A stretch of DNA of 5,782 nt, from assembly GCA_009700485.1 (NCBI GenBank), contig WLLZ01000109.1, positions 1 through 5,782 of the forward strand, written 5' to 3'. The notes below the pieces were generated by a model. The model was given only the letters and a program-made list of their open reading frames with translations. It was not told the origin of the DNA and ran no database searches. The position numbers and the translations under genes are program-made. Source of the stretch: Actinomycetota bacterium (GTDB lineage Bacteria; Actinomycetota; Actinomycetes; S36-B12). Of the stretch, positions 4,380-5,782 are shown one piece after another; positions within the stretch are counted from its first letter, which is position 1; every line of letters starts with the position of its first letter.

Positions 4380-5699
4380 TTACTCGTCGGCTGCTTCCGG
4401 GGCCGGGATTTCGGTGATCTGCGGGCCCCTTAATTCAGCAGCTAGGGCCTTTAGATCCACCGAGTTGCCCGAAGCATCCACCACGGTGGCTTGCTCGAGC
4501 ACCAAAGCCAGCGCCTTGGTGCGCCGGATGTCTTGGATTGCCATTGGCACCTGGCCGGCTTCGACCAGCGCCTGCGCGAAGGCATCAGGTGCCAAACCAT
4601 ATTGCGGGGCCTGCTGCACTAACCAGGCCGACAATTCAGTTTCGCCTACCGATACCTCTTCAACCTCAGCAATTTTGTCGAGGATGAACTGGCTCTTTAG
4701 TCCGGCGCGCGCCTGCGACTCGACCTCTGCGCGATGCTCGTCGGTTGCTTCATGGCCGTCGCCGAAATGATCGGCCACTTCGGCTGCGATAACTGCCTCT
4801 GGCAGTGGGATATCGATCTGTTCCATCAATACTTCGTGCAACTTGCCGCGGGCTTCAGCGCCCTGTTCAAATTTCTTGATGCGCACCAATCGGTTGCGGA
4901 CGTCTTCACGTAGCTCGGCCACAGTGTCGAACTCCGAAGCCAGCTGCGCAAAATTGTCATCTAGGGCGGGCAACTCGCGCTCACGGACCGAGGTGACCAC
5001 CGCGGTCACCGTTAAAGTCACGCCGGTCCAGTCGCCATTTTCGGGAGTGAAATCGAAGGTGCGGGTTTCATCCTTCGCTGCACCCCGCATTGCATCGTCA
5101 AAACCTGGAAGCATGCCATCGGTACCAAGTTCATAGGACAATGCGGTGCCCGAGAGATCTTCAATCTCATCGCCCTGGTCGGTTGCACCAGAAATATCAA
5201 CAAGCAGCACATCACCATCGGCGCAGACTCGCTCAACTTCCGTAAGTGATGCGAAGCGGGTGCGCAATGCATCAACCTGGGTCGTGACGTCGTCTTCGCT
5301 CGGCGTCGCATCAGCTACCTCTATGCGAAGTGACGCGAAATCCGGTAGCTCAAACTCCGGCCGCACATCAACCTCTGCGGTGAAGGCCAAGTTCTGACCA
5401 TCTTCGATAGCGGTGACATCAACTTCTGGGCGGCCAACCGGTACCACGTTATTGGCGCGCAGCGCTTCTTCATATGCCTTGGGCACCGCGTCGTTAATGG
5501 CCTCTTCGAGCACGGCGCCACGGCCGACCCGCTGCTCAATTACTCGCGCCGGGACCTTGCCTTTGCGAAAGCCCGGAACGTTAACCTGCTTGGCGATGCG
5601 CGAGTAAGCGATGTCCATGCTCGGCTTCAGTTCATCGAAGGGTACTTCGATGGTCAACTTCACCCGGGTCGGCGACAAAGTCTCGACATCACTCTTCAC
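4380..5699 (-). CDS. tig: Trigger factor, ribosome-associated chaperone and peptidyl-prolyl isomerase
   Basis: Chaperone that docks at the ribosomal exit tunnel (protein L23) and shields nascent chains; its middle domain is an FKBP-type prolyl isomerase. It has 439 residues, a normal length. The N-terminal ribosome-binding domain (about 1-115) carries the docking signature GFRKGKVP at 43-50. The FKBP domain spans about 155-240 and includes ELGTDGMLPGFDDAM (190-204) and the end strand VTAVV. The C-terminal helical chaperone arms span about 245-425, and the protein ends in an acidic tail (PAPEAADE). The start is GTG at 5699; its Shine-Dalgarno sequence is weak (GAG seven bases upstream). The gene begins 35 bases after the tRNA-Pro gene on the same strand, with no terminator or clear promoter between, so it may be co-transcribed with the tRNA. 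Confidence 0.97.
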   Translation of the reverse strand: MKSDVETLSPTRVKLTIEVPFDELKPSMDIAYSRIAKQVNVPGFRKGKVPARVIEQRVGRGAVLEEAINDAVPKAYEEALRANNVVPVGRPEVDVTAIEDGQNLAFTAEVDVRPEFELPDFASLRIEVADATPSEDDVTTQVDALRTRFASLTEVERVCADGDVLLVDISGATDQGDEIEDLSGTALSYELGTDGMLPGFDDAMRGAAKDETRTFDFTPENGDWTGVTLTVTAVVTSVRERELPALDDNFAQLASEFDTVAELREDVRNRLVRIKKFEQGAEARGKLHEVLMEQIDIPLPEAVIAAEVADHFGDGHEATDEHRAEVESQARAGLKSQFILDKIAEVEEVSVGETELSAWLVQQAPQYGLAPDAFAQALVEAGQVPMAIQDIRRTKALALVLEQATVVDASGNSVDLKALAAELRGPQITEIPAPEAADE

Positions 5700-5734
5700 A
5701 GCTGCTCATTCCATCGTGGTTGGCAAATCGGTTG

Positions 5735-5782
5735 TCGGGGCGGGGAGATTCGAACTCCCGGTCTCCTGCTCCCAAAGCAGGC
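5735..5782 (-). tRNA. tRNA-Pro(UGG), 3' part, cut by window edge
   Basis: Decodes proline codons (CCA by direct pairing). Read on the minus strand, the anticodon stem CCTGC/GCAGG (5777-5781 and 5765-5769) encloses TTTGGGA, giving anticodon TGG at 5772-5774. The T arm is GGGAG-TTCGAAT-CTCCC, followed by the acceptor strand CGCCCCG (5736-5742) and discriminator A at 5735. The next bases are CAA, so the terminal CCA is not encoded and must be added by nucleotidyltransferase. The D arm and 5' acceptor strand lie beyond the window. Confidence 0.95.

Noticed and set aside
4223..4433. Plus-strand open frames across the tig-clpP1 gap
   Set aside because: They overlap the tig and clpP1 ends on the opposite strand and have no recognisable protein features or ribosome binding site.

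Overview
This window looks like a moderate-GC actinobacterial (Actinomycetota) chromosome. The main evidence is the conserved block tRNA-Pro, tig, clpP1, clpP2, clpX, with two adjacent clpP paralogues. Supporting signs are GTG start codons, a tRNA gene without an encoded CCA, and a probable leaderless gene. I cannot place it below phylum with confidence; an uncultivated aquatic lineage is only a guess.

Layout from left to right. Bases 1-648 (+) hold the 3' end of valS (valyl-tRNA synthetase). Bases 645-1288 (-) hold a complete type II toxin-antitoxin pair: an AbrB-fold antitoxin followed by a PIN-domain (VapC-like) toxin. The toxin stop codon overlaps the valS stop codon. Bases 1289-1506 are non-coding and hold a likely promoter/operator with 21-bp-spaced direct repeats, plus the untranslated region downstream of clpX. 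Bases 1507-2799 (-) are clpX. Bases 2800-2960 are non-coding and hold a 16-bp near-palindrome just upstream of the clpX ribosome binding site and a four-copy 10-bp tandem repeat. Bases 2961-3575 (-) are clpP2, overlapping clpP1 (3572-4195, -) by GTGA. Bases 4196-4379 are non-coding and hold a hairpin and a GTTCG-N8-CGAAC dyad that may be a ClgR-type operator. Bases 4380-5699 (-) are tig (trigger factor). Bases 5735-5782 (-) are the 3' part of a tRNA-Pro(UGG) gene, cut by the window edge.

The minus-strand block is a protein quality-control unit. Trigger factor meets nascent chains at the ribosome, ClpX unfolds substrates, and the mixed ClpP1P2 peptidase degrades them. All expected catalytic residues are present. 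The accessory element is the toxin-antitoxin cassette, wedged between clpX and a valS that runs towards it. In the actinobacterial genomes I recall, valS lies downstream of clpX on the same strand, so this junction may mark a rearrangement.

I see no wholly new multi-gene system. The points most worth a second look are the non-coding signals: the toxin-antitoxin promoter/operator, the tandem repeat after clpP2, the dyads upstream of clpP1 and clpX, and the overlapping stops of valS and the toxin gene.
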